Of a stretch of DNA of 64,000 bases, positions 35,277-47,220 are shown piece by piece. Both the position numbers and the translations under genes were made by a program. This stretch comes from Tanypteryx hageni. Taxonomy: Eukaryota; Arthropoda; Insecta; Odonata; Petaluridae. The DNA lies in NCBI GenBank assembly GCA_028673005.1, contig CM054115.1, positions 55,007,738 to 55,071,737 of the forward strand, read 5' to 3'. Every line of letters starts with the position of its first letter. Position 1 is the first letter of the stretch. A model generated the notes under the pieces. It did no database searches. It saw only the letters and a list, made by a program, of their open reading frames with translations, and was not told where the DNA came from.

Positions 35277-36039
35277 GGGATCCTAAGGGGAACGTAAAAA
35301 AAAAAACACGGGCCCCGAAGTAACGGAGAAAAATCGCTTTTAAATTACAGGCTAAAGGGGTTATTCGCGAAAGGAAGGATCTCTCTCCGATACCACACGA
35401 CGCTCCCGGTGCATAATTTTCTCATTCGAGGTCTCTCGTATTGTTTTAACGGAGAGTTCTATTTTCTTAACGGAATTTCCAGACGGCGCGTTCAACTCGA
35501 CGTTTTTGAAACTGGCTCCGAGCGTGCATGAACGTTGGAGTGTTAGGATAGAGCATTCCCTATGATAGAGTCAAAAGCGTTGTATCGCTAGGAATAAGGC
35601 TGTAATTGAAATGGCGAGCGTTGATCTCCAAGAGTTAATCAACCACAAACGCGGTAATTATCGGCGATTGATCAACTCGTGTATACTTTTCGAAATTTGC
35701 GAGTATTTCTTTTGTGAAACCTAATCGAATGAGTGGTCGCTGAAAGTTTTCCACCAAAAGCTCTCAACATTTGCTTTTAAAATGTTTTTTTAAAATTTCA
35801 TATCAGAGGTGTTATTCATGAATTCTCTCGAGTCGGTTAAAGTACCACTTTCTTTAAATTTGAGAGTTTAATTTACGGATAGATTTATTTTTGAGATTTT
35901 ATCATATCTAGCCCATTGGTTCCTTCTTTTTCAGCGAGTAAATAAAACAAAAACAAGGAAGACGTTCCAAACAAAAATACTCGGCATCTTCCTACGTGTC
36001 CGGCATCAGAATCCGTATCGAATCTCAGGATACGATCTG

Positions 36040-36094
36040 TCGACGAGTAATCGAACCTACGACCTTTCGGTCGTAAAAAATGCCGGGCGACACT
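36040..36094 (-). repeat. tRNA-like relic (possible SINE head)
   Basis: Minus-strand AGGTCGTAGGTTCGATTAC contains a B-box-like GGTTCGATTAC, preceded by GTGTCGCCCGGCA. The T-stem does not pair, so it is not a functional tRNA. Confidence 0.3.
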
Positions 36095-36329
36095 ATCTCC
36101 ACCTCTCTCTTCACTTCTCTCTCCACTTCTCTCTCCTCTACCTCCCTCCGTCTCCATTCTCCCTCTCCACGACCAAACGCCGTGACAACCGAGTGTGTTT
36201 CAACACCTGTTCCAGTCTCTCCGCCCCATCAAATTCCATAGGAGATTCTTCCAGTCTGCCTCCAACCAATATGACCCTTTTCGGAATGAGAGGCGAGTAG
36301 GAGGCGGGGGGAGGAGAATGAGGGCACTT

Positions 36330-36372
36330 AAAAATCGAACCCGGGCCGCCGCGTAGGGGAGAGTAACACCCA
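36330..36372 (-). repeat. tRNA-like relic (possible SINE head)
   Basis: Minus-strand GTGTTACTCTCCCCTACGCG then GGCCCGGGTTCGATTTTT. The B-box-like GGGTTCGAT is clear; the 3' half of the T-arm is lost. Confidence 0.3.
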
Positions 36373-37140
36373 CCCATCTCACCCTTTTTCCTTGCCCTTT
36401 CTCCCCCCCCCCCCTCTATCGCCTTCTCTCACTCCTCAACCAGTGTGAATGCACTCTGGGTTCAAGGAACGTAGTTGTTGAGGTGGTGAGGTGGAGTGGG
36501 GGAAGAGGGAGATGGTGAGGGGATAGAGGAGTCGTTGGCCCGAAAGAGGTGGGGGAGGGAGGAGGTTGGTGAGAAGGGCGGGAGGTTATAGTGGCGTCCG
36601 CAGGGAAGTGGGTGAGAGAGGTCACTACCTCCCCGTGTCTCCTCCCCTACCCTCTATTCCCCTCTCCCCTTATCGCACTCTCTTTTATCTTATCTATCGG
36701 TAAGTGTCTCTATCTCCAACTCCCTCTAGCGCGCGGCGAGCTTAACTTTTTCCCCGATCTCGTGGAGAGTTCTTGCGTCGAAAGGGATGGAAAAAAGTGT
36801 TGGTGATGTTATGGCTTTTATGTCTCGCGCTTACTACTTTCATTTTTTTGACAGGCCAGCGCTCTTTGTTGATGGTCCGTTTAGAACGGAGCAGATGGCG
36901 CTAGTGTCGGGTGTCGATTAAAAATCGATATTCAGATCGAAACGTTGAAGATGGTCGAAATGTATTTTTTTTTTCAGATGCTCGCCTGCGATTTCAAGCA
37001 ATGAAAATCGAATTTTTAAACTTCGGACGTCAGAATTGATATTATCGGAATCGAAGTTAATTTTAACCCGCAGTCTTTGATGCCAATCGATAAACAGCCA
37101 ATTTAATTTACGAGAAAGTCGATTTATGGATGCTCTAAAT

Positions 37141-37480
37141 CAGGAGTCGGCAACTTATGGCCCGCAGGCCGGATGCGGCCCCCGAGAACGCTTTATGCGG
37201 CCCGCGAATCTATGATGAAAAGGTCAATGAAATTTAACATAGACGATCCCTTATTTTATTCAGTAAAACTATGGTCTCAAAGCCTTTCCTATTGAAGTTT
37301 TAACGCCAGTCAACTAATTAGAATTGATTTCCACAAATACGAGGCCACCAAATTTTTAAGAAACTTCTGATTTAAGCGCCCATCCGTCCCGCCGAAGCTA
37401 TCTTTGCTTCCAATACGGCTCTCCGATGCATTTACATCTACGAGTGTGGCCCGCTCTGCAGAAAAGGTTGCCGACCCATG
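37141..37480. mobile_element. hAT-type MITE (CAGGAGTCGGCAAC ends), 340 bp
   Basis: It starts CAGGAGTCGGCAACTTATGG and ends GGTTGCCGACCCATG, whose complement is CATGGGTCGGCAACC. GCGGCCC words follow each end. The flanking 8-mers CTCTAAAT and CTCTAAAC match at 7 of 8. The antisense frame at 37310-37495 has no domain I recognise. Confidence 0.8.
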
Positions 37481-38059
37481 CTCTAAACGACGCAACTATT
37501 ATTCTAAGTGATTTAAATCGAAATGTCATTAATGGAGGAATATTTCCAAATATGTGGCATTCATTTAGGCCGTTATAAAATCAGCGTTTGAGAAAAAAGG
37601 CGAAGACGGATGCGACAGCGATCGATGTTGGAGAGCGAATTCGAAATATCGTGCACCTTACGAAAGCCAAAACTTGTAGTTGTAATGGCAATATCCGTGC
37701 CCGCGGAAATCTCCATTGCCCAACCATAGAAACCTCTTGACGGGATTCGATGAAGAACACGAGCGCATTTTCCGGTCGCTTTTTTACGACCGTATTCCTG
37801 CATTCCAGCGTCTTCCCTTTCGAATTAATTTCATCGTCGCAGATTGTCATTGCGTCGACAAAAAATGCATTAAATCTCTGAAACACGACGCAATATGCAC
37901 CGAATAATGGGTATTTATGAAGTTTTTATTCCTAGCAGGAAATATGCTCCACAGTTTCTCTTCTGCTCTAGAGAGACCGAGAAAACAAATAAACCAAGCC
38001 TCGGTGGCACCGCGGAACAATATCATTACCGAGAAATTGTATCACAGGCTTTCCCGTAG
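37481..38059. other. spacer, no gene confirmed
   Basis: Antisense-overlapping frames of 63-101 codons at 37573-37907 are unrecognised. Confidence 0.5.
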
Positions 38060-39170
38060 TCATTTCAAACAATGTATCTTTCCTTTTTCCTTCCCCTTCA
38101 ATATTATCCGTTTTCCTTTGAAGTTATGAAAAGCCGACTTCTCTCTCTCTCTCACACACACACACACCTCTCGGGCTTCCTTAGAGAATCCGGTGGCAGT
38201 AGTCTTTCTCCCCCCCTTCCCTCCCCCTTCTCCTGCCTCTACTCCTGCTTTCGGACGTCTGGCGATTTCTCCTACGTGATTCGTTCTCTTCTACACCCGT
38301 CTCGACAGTTCTCTCTTCAACTCTAAATGTCCGTGCCTCTCCTCACCACATTCCCCTTCCAAGCCTCCTCATTCACTCCCTCGACGCCATCTCAATATCT
38401 CTCTCCTCTCTTGGTCTTCTCCATTGCTATCTCTATCCCCTCCCTGGACCCTTACCCCTCTGGTGGCACTTTTTATAACGTTTTAGCCTCCATATACTTC
38501 ATTCCTCCGCTGTCTTGGTTTTCAACTTTTTGCTTCATCTCTATCTCCATCTCTTCCCCCCTCCTACTCTTTCTTCATTTCTCTCTATCTCCTTTCCACT
38601 CTTTCCCTTTATCCCTCTCAATCTCTCTACCTCCCATTATCTCTCCGCCTCTCTCCTCCCTCCCCTCTCTCTCTCACTTTCTCTCCCCCTCCATCCCTCT
38701 CTCTCTCCCCATCTCTCCCTTCCTCTTTTCATCTCTTCCTCCCTCTCTTCATATCTCCCTCCATCTCTTCATCACCCCCTCTCTTCATCTCTCCCTTTCT
38801 TCATCTCTCCCTCTCTCGTTTGTCTGTCTGTCTCTTCATCTCTCCCTCTCTTCATCTCTCCCTCTCTTCATCTCTCATTCCTTCTCTTCATCTCTTCCTC
38901 CCTCTCCTCATCTCTCCCTCCCTCTCTTCATCTCTCCCTCTACATGTCACCCTCCCTCCATCTTTCTCTTCCTCAGTCTTTCAATTTTCGTTCCTGCCCC
39001 TTCCTTTTATCTCCTTTCCTCAGTCCCTCCTATCATATTTCAAGCTCCCTCTATTCCTCTCCCTCTTTTACTCTATCACTCTCTCTTCTCCGTCTCTCTC
39101 CATCCTCTTTATCTTTTCTCTTATACCTCTCTCTCTCAAATGCTAAGTACCCGTCGTTTTTTCTGTCTCT
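38060..39170 (+). repeat. 1.1-kb pyrimidine tract
   Basis: C/T-rich on +, with (CA)n at 38152-38167 and tandem TCTTCATCTCTCCCTC units at 38725-38945. The frames of 308 and 269 codons are Ser/Leu/Pro artefacts. A purine-rich stretch follows at 39255-39410. Confidence 0.9.
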
Positions 39171-40344
39171 CTCAGCCACTTTTGCCATTTCAACCGCTCT
39201 TCTCTACCTCAATAATAGTGGAATACATTTTGCTCTCTTCGCCCCGCAATTGAGCAAACCTCGGGAGTGGGAGTTTGTAGGGGAGGAAAGGAGGGGAGGA
39301 TTCTTTATTTTCCCGCAGAGGTAGGAGAGTAAATGGGACTATAAAGGATTTAAAGGAAGGGGGTGTGTGGAAAGGCAGGGGTAGAAGGGGTGAGGAGGAG
39401 AGAGGACGAAGTCGAATTGATCTTTACACTTTCCGAATTGCCTATTTAGTCAGCCCCTTCCCCTCCCCTCACTTTTCCTTTTAAGGTCGTCCCTTTTTTA
39501 TTTTCCCTCTCCGCAAATCTTCCACCGTCTCCCAGTTGTGCAGCGCCAAGTAGTCGTCTTTTGTTTGTTTTTTTACGCGCCCGTTTTACGGCGTCCTAGA
39601 GGTTACTTTATAGGGCCGATGACCCGGCGATTTGGAGAGTAGAAAAATAATTTCATAGAGGGGATTTGAAAAAGAAAGCAGGACGTGGTGAGGGCGAGGA
39701 AGGGGGGGGGGGGGAAGATACCACTCTTCAAACTCGTCTTGGCGCTCCCTCTCTCTCTCTCTCTCTCTTTCCTTCTACCCCAGCGAACGCTCGCTTCTGT
39801 TCGAGGCGGGGAATCGAACCGGCGACCGCTTTCTACGTTGTTACCACGCGTGCAAAAAACGTAGGTCGAAATTGAGGTTTAACGAGAAGAATATGTACAG
39901 ATCTATTGAAAACTTATGGCACCTGCGCAAAAACACGAATTCAGCATGGAAGAATCCATTCTCGAAAGCGAGCTACGCGGGGGTGAGGGTATATACGCTT
40001 AGGGTAATCAGTCATTCTCGGTTGAGACTGTCGCCTAGTGCCTTCGCAGCCGATCTTTCTGCTTCGCTCCACTGAACTTTAGTTGTTTCGTTATTATCCA
40101 CTCGTTATTTCTTGTATATTGTCCATTTGCTTTGCAGTTATTGCTTTTTGTTTTCATTCCCGTTATTGCTTCTCGTTTTTTGTTGTAAGAATTGATTGCT
40201 GTTTTGTTTTCACGTTTTTTCGTTGCTTATTATCGTTGTTCTGATTGCTGTTTTGTTATCGTGTATTAGTTATTCACTGTTACTCTTTTATTCGTTTTCC
40301 TTTGTAATTTTGTACTGTTAGCCGTGATTTTTAATCTTATTATC
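39171..40344. other. spacer with G-run and CT-run, no gene confirmed
   Basis: A run of 13 G ends near 39714 and (CT)n lies at 39750-39768. 39980-40080 is followed by T-rich, transcript-leader-like sequence up to the transposase relic. Confidence 0.45.
39801..39860 (-). repeat. tRNA-like relic (possible SINE head)
   Basis: Minus-strand GTGGTAACAACGTAGAAAGC then GTCGCCGGTTCGATTCCCCG has A-box-like and exact B-box-like (GGTTCGATTCC) words at tRNA spacing, but the T-stem does not pair and no acceptor stem closes. Confidence 0.35.
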
Positions 40345-40508
40345 ATGGATACAGTTCCGTCGCCATCCAAGTTAGGGAATAAAAAAGTGATCCATGGTCA
40401 AGCACTATAAATCATTCATAATGTTTTGATGTTTATGAAGAAAGAAGCAGCGGAAGGGATCACTATTCTTATTAAAAGTGTTCAGACACTGAAAGTGAGG
40501 AGGATTAG
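40345..40508 (+). pseudogene. N-terminal relic of an insect transposase (DDE_3/Tc1-like), tentative
   Basis: From ATG at 40345 the frame begins MDTVPSPSKLGNKKVIHGQ, hits TAA at codon 22, then continues IIHNVLMFMKKEAAEG with a SVQTLKV tail. Many insect transposases begin with a basic stretch followed by R-x-II-x-NV-x-x-FM-K-x-EA and then a VQ-x-RTAEATG helix. The match covers the first two blocks only. About 150 bp downstream (40659-40664) is AATAAA, so the piece may be an internally deleted or retrocopied transcript. The family call is from memory of the motif and needs a search. Confidence 0.35.
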
Positions 40509-42834
40509 TTTTAGTTGTGTAGTAGTTAGTGTTTTTTGTGTATTGTTTTCATTTTCCGCCGATTCTTATACTCATCGTATAACTAATATGTAACACAGGA
40601 TTAGTTGCTTCCATTGTAATGTATTGAACGCTTTCGATGTTGCATTGCATGTAGTGCAAATAAACGTTGGCGGATAACCAATTACTTTAATTTTCGTCTT
40701 TCAAAATGTCCCTATTCCCCAATTTGTAACACATACTTTTCAATTGCGTAAGTTCCCGCCAATTCAAATGACTTGCCTGTCCCGCAGAGTTCCGCTCAAT
40801 TGTTTCACTTTTCCTTAAGCTTTTCCCCTCCACAACCACCTTCCCCTACATCGCGTGACTCTTCGCGCATTTAGGTGCCATAAGCTTTCAATAGAACTAT
40901 TTTTTTAAGCACAACGAATTTAAAACATTCCACCTTTTTCGCGGGTATTTTAGTTTTTTTGCGTTCGAAACGGTAAGGATGGTAAAGGATACGTATGTAG
41001 TTTGTTTATTTTGGTAAGTAGTTTACTATTCGCCGATCGTTTCTCCACTTATTACTCGAATTTCTCTCTCCAATATCTCCGACTTTCTAGAACTCGAACT
41101 TTTTCTCGTATTTTTTCGGCACTTTTTTAAGATCCGATATTTCTGTAACTAGAATTTTTAACTTCGTTGTACTTTGTTTCTGCCTTTAATTTTTCTTATA
41201 CAGTAAACCCTTCTACAAAAAGGTAATCCCCAACGCGGATTTGGTTGTAGAGCGTTTAATAAATATGTCACTTATTTGCCCAACATGTACAAAATTTTAT
41301 CATACACCGTCCCGAGAGCGAACAGCATTTTATATATTTATGTGACGTTTATGAAGCTGGTAGCGTCCCATATATTGTCTCATTCCTGAGTTTTTCGTAA
41401 GGTATTAAATTTGCCCAAGGCGGTTTTTTCCGCCGCGCCCTTTTCCAGTAACTTACGTACTTCCCCCGCGTTGCGCAAGGGACCACTGTGCCGTCATCTG
41501 GGTAGAAAGGGATGCAATGCATATCTATACCGATATTTTTTTCGGATATGACGTAGAGACGCGGTTGCGCCAGCTCGCAGTTGCGTGGATGAAGGTTCTT
41601 TCATCCTCCTTTCGAGTATTTTGGCGTTTATTTATTTCGCCTTCCATTTAGGCTTTTACAGGATGCGACGACTAGGAGACAACGTCGTCTCTTATCTTCC
41701 GCCCCGCTCCTATCGCTTCCTATTTTTTCCAGCTCAGCTGCATTAATAGTCCTTTTTGTCAAGTGCAATAAAGATCGTCGCGAAGATAGTTCGAATTGTT
41801 TCTCCTCCCGACAATCCCATTAAAGGGACTTCGTTGCCGGTGCAACTCCTGCAGAATTTTATTCCCGTTTTATTTTTATGCGGCCGTGTAATTTTTTTCT
41901 TCCTTTTCGAAATGCTTAAGGTCGCCCGGTAACTGTGCATCAGTTGAAATGTGAAGTTTAAGCGGAATGAGGCGGGTTTTTTATACATACGGAATTAGGC
42001 GTCTGGCGAAGTAATTTGATCTGGCTTATTAGATCTTAAGTTAAAGCCTTCGTCTTCATCTTTAGAATTTTGCGTTTTCCAGCCGTTTAAAAATTTTCGA
42101 TGACTTAACGATCCTCAAGAACATAGGCTATATCGACGGAGAAAGTTACGTGTTCTTGATGAGATAATTTTAAAAAAGCTATATAAAATTTAAAGATGTA
42201 ATTATTCTATTGCAGCCTTGTTTTATCGAGACTATATCATGTGAATGCTTAATAATAATAAATCGTTGGACAATGTATCTTTAGGGCCTTTTATAAATTG
42301 TTATAAAGCTAACAAGTTATCCATTGGCAAATGTTTTGAATTTCAAGTTGACTGCAATGTGTTCTCTGCAATTAACCCTATAATCACTATTTTGTATCAT
42401 ACCATTTATTGACGAAATGGAAATTTTTATACCGAGTTTAAGAAAGTAATCGATTGAGTACAATTAATAACTAGTTGATACCAGATAAATCCTGCACAAA
42501 AAATTTTAACACGCTTAAAAAACAAAATCCATCGTCTTTATAAGGCAACACATGAATAAATAACCATAAATTGTGGAGAAGTGGACGAAGAAATAAGAAA
42601 AACTTTCCTGATGGATGAATCCTCGGTCGCTTTTTCATCTCATGCTGTATTCTCACGTTTCGCCCCAACATCTCACTTCAGAGATTCAGTGCGATTTCAG
42701 CGCGCGGAAATCATCTTCTCCATTCCCTTGTTTCCTTCTCAAAAAGCGACCCGATCGGTTTGCGTTGCGTGCGCTTTGAGGGGTACATCTCCACGCAATC
42801 CCCTACAGTATCGACGGAGTAGAAACCACTCTCC
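40509..42834. other. spacer, one possible pogo-type end, no gene confirmed
   Basis: ACAGTAAACCCTTCTACAAA at about 41202 resembles the terminus of pogo/Tigger-like elements; no inverted partner was seen. Minus-strand frames at 41743-41988 and 42471-42671 are unrecognised. Confidence 0.4.
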
Positions 42835-43005
42835 TCGTCCACATCTCCTCCTCCCCTCCCTCCATCCTCCCCTCCCTCCATCCTCCCCCTCCATCCTCCC
42901 CCTCCATCCTCCCCCTCCATCCTCCCCCTCCATCCTCCCCCTCCATCCTCCCCCTCCACCAACCCCCCCTCCCCCCTCCGGCCTCCCTTGTCTCCGTCCT
43001 CACGT
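42835..43005 (+). repeat. 13-bp minisatellite CCATCCTCCCCCT
   Basis: The unit is repeated about seven times with minor variation between 42860 and 42960. The minus-strand frames read as Gly/Glu/Asp repeats and are artefacts. Confidence 0.9.
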
Positions 43006-43329
43006 AGTTTCCTCCAGGAGGTGACCCACGGTCCACTGAAATGCATTGGAATGCAAGATCCGAAGCCCTGGGTCCTCGCGGGCGGCGGCGTAGGCGGTCG
43101 GAGGTATCAGTGGGAGTACGGAGGTCGGAGAGTGCGTCTCCGATGGAGCGAGGTTAGTGAGGTAAGGGAGTGGGAGGGAAAGAGGTCGGAGGAGGCATCC
43201 GGGAAGCGGAGAGGATGAGGTTGAGATGAAGTCGGCATCTAAGATCTCTGGGGGTAGAGAGAGAGGGTGTGGACATCAATGGCGAGGCATGCGCGATGAG
43301 AGGACGGGGGAAGCGTGTGACAGTACGAG
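43006..43329. other. purine-rich stretch between pyrimidine tracts
   Basis: 43120-43320 is G/A-rich on +, an exception to the pyrimidine bias. No gene. Confidence 0.6.
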
Positions 43330-43670
43330 TTGTCTCACCCTAACTCTCTTTCCCATTCTTTCTCCATCTCCCTTTCTCTATTTCTCCTTCCTTCTCCATC
43401 GTTCTCCTCCCATATCTTTCTCTCTCCCTTTACCTTTCTCTCTCTTTCTCTCTTTCCATTCTCTCTTTCCATCTATCTCCTTTTCTCTCTATCTCCGTCC
43501 CTCTCTTGTTCTCTCCCTTTCTCATTTTCCCATTCTCTGTCCATCTATCTTTCTATATCTCCTTTTTATCATTCTCTATCTCTCCCTCTCGCCCTCTATC
43601 TTTTCCCTCTCTCTATATCGCTCTTTCTCTCTCATCCACTCTCACTCTCTCTATCCTAGTCGCTCTTTGC
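43330..43670 (+). repeat. pyrimidine tract
   Basis: C/T-rich with CTCTCTTTC words; the 109- and 161-codon frames are low complexity. Confidence 0.85.
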
Positions 43671-43935
43671 CTCAGTTTCTAACGACTCGGATGATAAGAT
43701 ACTTATCTTAATGCAGGTTCGAAGTTAAGGAACGATAAGGATGTTACTGAAAAGAAGCTCTAGGGTACGCGAAGACTTTTCTATTACTCTCTATTTAAGG
43801 GAGTTTTAACGCGGAACGTGTATGTTAAGTTCGCGAGTTTTTCATGGAGTTTTGCATCGGAATGCATTTTATTTCTTATTCTTCTTGATTTATAATTATT
43901 TCCGTTTGTTATACGTAGAGAAAGATTCTGTCAAC
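43671..43935. other. spacer, no gene seen
   Basis: Nothing recognised. Confidence 0.5.
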
Positions 43936-44179
43936 CAGAGCCGGGGCAAGGACTAGGCGAGCGAGGTACCCGCCTAGGGCGCAGCACGCTTAGGGGCGCA
44001 ACTAATGACAGTTTATCTTTTAAGTTTGTTTTATATTTTAAATATATTGTATTTCACTCCTACATTGTAAATAAACTACGGTTATGAGGGATTAAACCAT
44101 GCAATTTATGCTTCCATTAAGAGGAGGGCGTTAGTGTCAAACCTTTCCTAGGGCGCAAAAGTATCTTGTCCCGGCTTTG
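43936..44179. mobile_element. hAT-type MITE, copy 2 of the CAGAGCCGGG family
   Basis: It starts CAGAGCCGGGGCAAGG and ends CTTGTCCCGGCTTTG (complement CAAAGCCGGGACAAG). It is flanked by CTGTCAAC and CTGTCACC, a 7-of-8 target duplication. 244 bp, no coding. Opposite orientation to the copy at 9887-10134. Confidence 0.8.
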
Positions 44180-45019
44180 CTGTCACCTCGAGATGACTTT
44201 CATTACATGAAGTGATCGAAACCTATTGAGTTAGTTAACTTCTGTACTCGAGTCATTTATTTGCCGCATGCTGAAAGTCGTCTCTTTTAATTTAATACGA
44301 CGTTCCGTTCATCATTGTTGGGCCAATTGATCGAAACGAGAATAATAAAAATTATCTTAACAAGAAAAATAAACTTTTCCAGCATCTCATTTTGTTAGCA
44401 CGTTAATTAGGACGCTCTCCCGACGTTCATCGATATTCGCTATCTGCTATCTTTCGCTTCGTTTGCGGGACAGTTGTCCAGGTTTTTAAATGCAGTCGGG
44501 GCAATCGTCTGTATGCAAGGTTTGGGTGGAGTTGCCATGTTTAGAAGGCAAGCATGTTGAAATCCCTGCCCGGGGAACATTTCTTTAGAACACCCGGTTT
44601 ATTCCTATGAAATTCGTTCTTGACGTCGCTTCTTCGCGCCCTTCCACCTATCCATTCCGAAATCCCTTTGCATCTCGACGTCACACACGAATCCATCGCT
44701 CTTTTATACCCTTCGCGCGTGCGTTCCTATACGTCCGTGCGCGTGGGCGTGCGCGTTTGCATTTATATACGTGCGCGTGTGCTTCCTTCGTGGAACCAGA
44801 GGGGAAAGGGAGGAGAGAGGATGCCTTTCTCTCTGGAAGCCAGTGGGTGGACACTTGAAGGAGAGAGAAACATCGGAAGACTGGAAACTCCTTCGCTTTT
44901 GGAATATGCATACTCCATTGAACACGTGTGCATAAAGCGTCCGTCCCCGTTGCGTCGATTATGTCACCGCCGCCGCGACCGAAAAGAGAAAGCGATAAAG
45001 GCGGCCGCCGCCGGTCAGT
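44180..45019. other. spacer with CpG-rich patch and alternating purine-pyrimidine run
   Basis: 44717-44785 is rich in GCGTGCGCGT-type alternation (Z-DNA-prone by composition). Overlapping frames of 83-147 codons in both directions at 44607-45103 are unrecognised. Confidence 0.4.
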
Positions 45020-46580
45020 CTGCCCATTTTTGCCTCTCCCCTTTCTCTCTCTCTCTCCTCTAAGCCGCCTCCCCCACCCCTTCTCCCTATTCCCCAAATG
45101 CAACCTTCTCCCATCCTTTCTCTACACCCCGCACCTTTTCTCCCTCCTCCTCCGCCATACCAAAACACATCCCAAACTCCCTTTTGTCTCGCCACCGCCG
45201 CCCGAGTAACCTCCCCGCCTTCCTAAGCTCTTCCCGCTCCCCCACCTCCCTCCTCCCCTCACTCCTCCTTCCTTTCGCCGCGCGTAACAATTACACGTTC
45301 TCCCTCCACGGCGAGACTGCATTCCCTTCCCGGGCTGAACGAAACTCCCTCCGCGATGCACCTGCACGTCTCTCACGACGCCCACGCTCCCTCCCTCTCT
45401 TTATTTTCCTTCCTCCTCTCCCTCCCTTTCAACATCTCCTTCCCTCTAACCTTTGCAGTCTCTTTCTCACTCCTTCCCTCTATATCTTTCTTTCTCTGCT
45501 GTACTCCCCCTTTCCATACCTTCCTCCTAAGTCTTCTCTCCCTCCCCTCCTCTCCCTCTCCTTCTCTTCCTCTCCCTATCTCCCTTCCCCTCTCTCCCTT
45601 CCCCTCTCTCCCTCCCTTCCCTTCTCTCCCTCCCTTCCCTTCTCTCCCTCCCTTCCCTTCTCTCCCTCCCCTTCTCTCCCTCCCATTCCTCCCTCCAGCT
45701 CTCTCTCCACTTATCTCCACTTCTCTCCCCTTCTCTCCACTTCTCTCTCTACCATTTCTGCTATCACTTCTTTCTCTCCCCTTCTCTCCCTACCATTCCT
45801 CCCTCTCATTCCTCCCTCCACTTTCTCTCTCTCTACTTCTTTCCCTCCTATTCCTCCCTCACATTCCTCTCTCCACTTTTTTCTCTCTCCCCTACTCTCC
45901 ACTTCTCTTCCTACCATTCCTCCCTCCACTTTTTCCCCTTATTCTCTCCACTTCTCTCCCTACCATTCTTCCCTCCACTTCTCTCCCTTCCCATGTTTCA
46001 GCCACTCCGTCTATTCTCTCCTCTATTTTCATCTCTCTCCCCTCTCTCTATTCCTTCCATGCCATCTCTTACCTCCTTTCTCCCTCCCTGGTTCTCCCGT
46101 CACCTCATTCCTCCTCCATCACTCTTTCCCTCTCTACTGTCTCTTCGTCTTCTTACCCAAACACCTCTCTGGTGCTCTGATGCACTCGGAAACCACCTAC
46201 TCTTCCCCTCCCCCACCACACCCCGACACTTTGTAACAATAACAAGCTCTTCCTCTTCTCTGTCTCCCACCTCTTCTCTCTCATTTCCTCCTGTCCCACA
46301 AGAAGCACTTTACTCCACCGCGAATCTTAAATACTGCCTCTATAACTTACCCGTCTCGACAGAATTCCTTCCCTTCTCAACTCAGCCTCCTCTGGAACTC
46401 TCCCACCTATTTCTCATCCCTCGTTCCAGCGTCTTTCCCACTCCCTTGTGATCTATCAGCACCCTCCTTCCTAACCCTTTACTATCCTTCACTCCATTTC
46501 CACCCTTATTCTCTCGTTCACTCTCCCTCCAATTCCCTCTCTTGTCCTCCCTCTCTACACTCCCTCTCTCCCTCCCTCCC
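45020..46580 (+). repeat. 1.6-kb pyrimidine tract with tandem subrepeats
   Basis: CTCTCCCTCCCTTCCCTT units at 45590-45690 and ACTTCTCTCCCTACCATTC units at 45710-45990. The 350- and 274-codon frames are Ser/Pro/Leu artefacts. Confidence 0.9.
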
Positions 46581-46659
46581 TTTAAGGGTTAAATGTAAGA
46601 ATGGACCTTATGGTCTAAATTTCGCCCGAATAAAAATGATTATCTATTTATTATTATCT
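46581..46659 (+). repeat. possible LINE/SINE 3' tail
   Basis: TGTAAGAATGGACCTTATGG then CCCGAATAAAAATGATTATC with an AATAAA and a TTATTATTAT run resembles the 3' end of a non-LTR element. It is flanked by pyrimidine tract on both sides, so it is probably a short 5'-truncated insertion. Confidence 0.3.
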
Positions 46660-47220
46660 ATGTATTCCTTAAGTCTCTCTCCGTCCTTCCGCCCTTTCGC
46701 ACCCCTCCTAACCTCTCATCTCCCTCCATCCTTTCTCTTTCATACTTCCTTATTCTCTTCCTCCTTCCCACGTCGCCCTTCCCTTCCCCCTTATGCACCT
46801 GCTGCTGGTGCATTCAAAGGGTAACCTCTTCCGCCCTTGCTTCACCCCCTCTCTCTTTTTCCCCCTGATGTTGTTTCTTCGGGCCCGGTGCAGCAGCCAG
46901 TGCCAACCCACTACTCTCTCTCTCTCTCCCTCTGTGTCACACTCTACTCGCCTTCGCTCCCCTCCCTCCCTCTCATTCCTCTCCCCACCTCCCGAGCCAA
47001 ATGCGGGGGTGGTTCTAAAAATGCTTGTGCCGGATTGCCGGAGTGTATCTTATCCCGTGTGTCTGGGGCAGACGCCTCACTTTTCCCTTCTCTCTCTCTC
47101 TCTCTTCATCTCTTCTTCGCTCTATTCCTCTTTCTGAGCCGATGAATGTTATTACGAGAAGCGTACACACACACACACACGTTCACTCTCTCTTTTTCCT
47201 CGTTGCAATCTTACCTCAAT
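46660..47220 (+). repeat. pyrimidine tract and (CA)n
   Basis: C/T-rich to about 47135, with (CA)n at 47165-47180. ORFs here are low complexity. Confidence 0.8.

Larger units (their letters stand above)
34976..37140. other. spacer with several tRNA-like relics, no gene confirmed
   Basis: It contains the SINE-like heads listed separately, a purine-rich stretch at 36470-36590 followed by pyrimidines at 36625-36690, and a C-run at 36402-36414. ORFs of 60-90 codons here have no recognisable domains. Confidence 0.45.

Noticed and set aside
36893..36950. CAGATGGCGCTAGTGTCG as a regulatory site
   Set aside because: A common arthropod genomic word; no context to support a function.
38327..39324. 308- and 269-codon frames
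   Set aside because: Same reason: Ser/Leu/Pro low complexity from repeated CATCTCTCCCTC units.
39801..39860. Functional tRNA on the minus strand
   Set aside because: The B-box is good but the T-stem and acceptor stem do not pair.
45184..46236. 350-codon frame, the longest
   Set aside because: Translated pyrimidine minisatellites.
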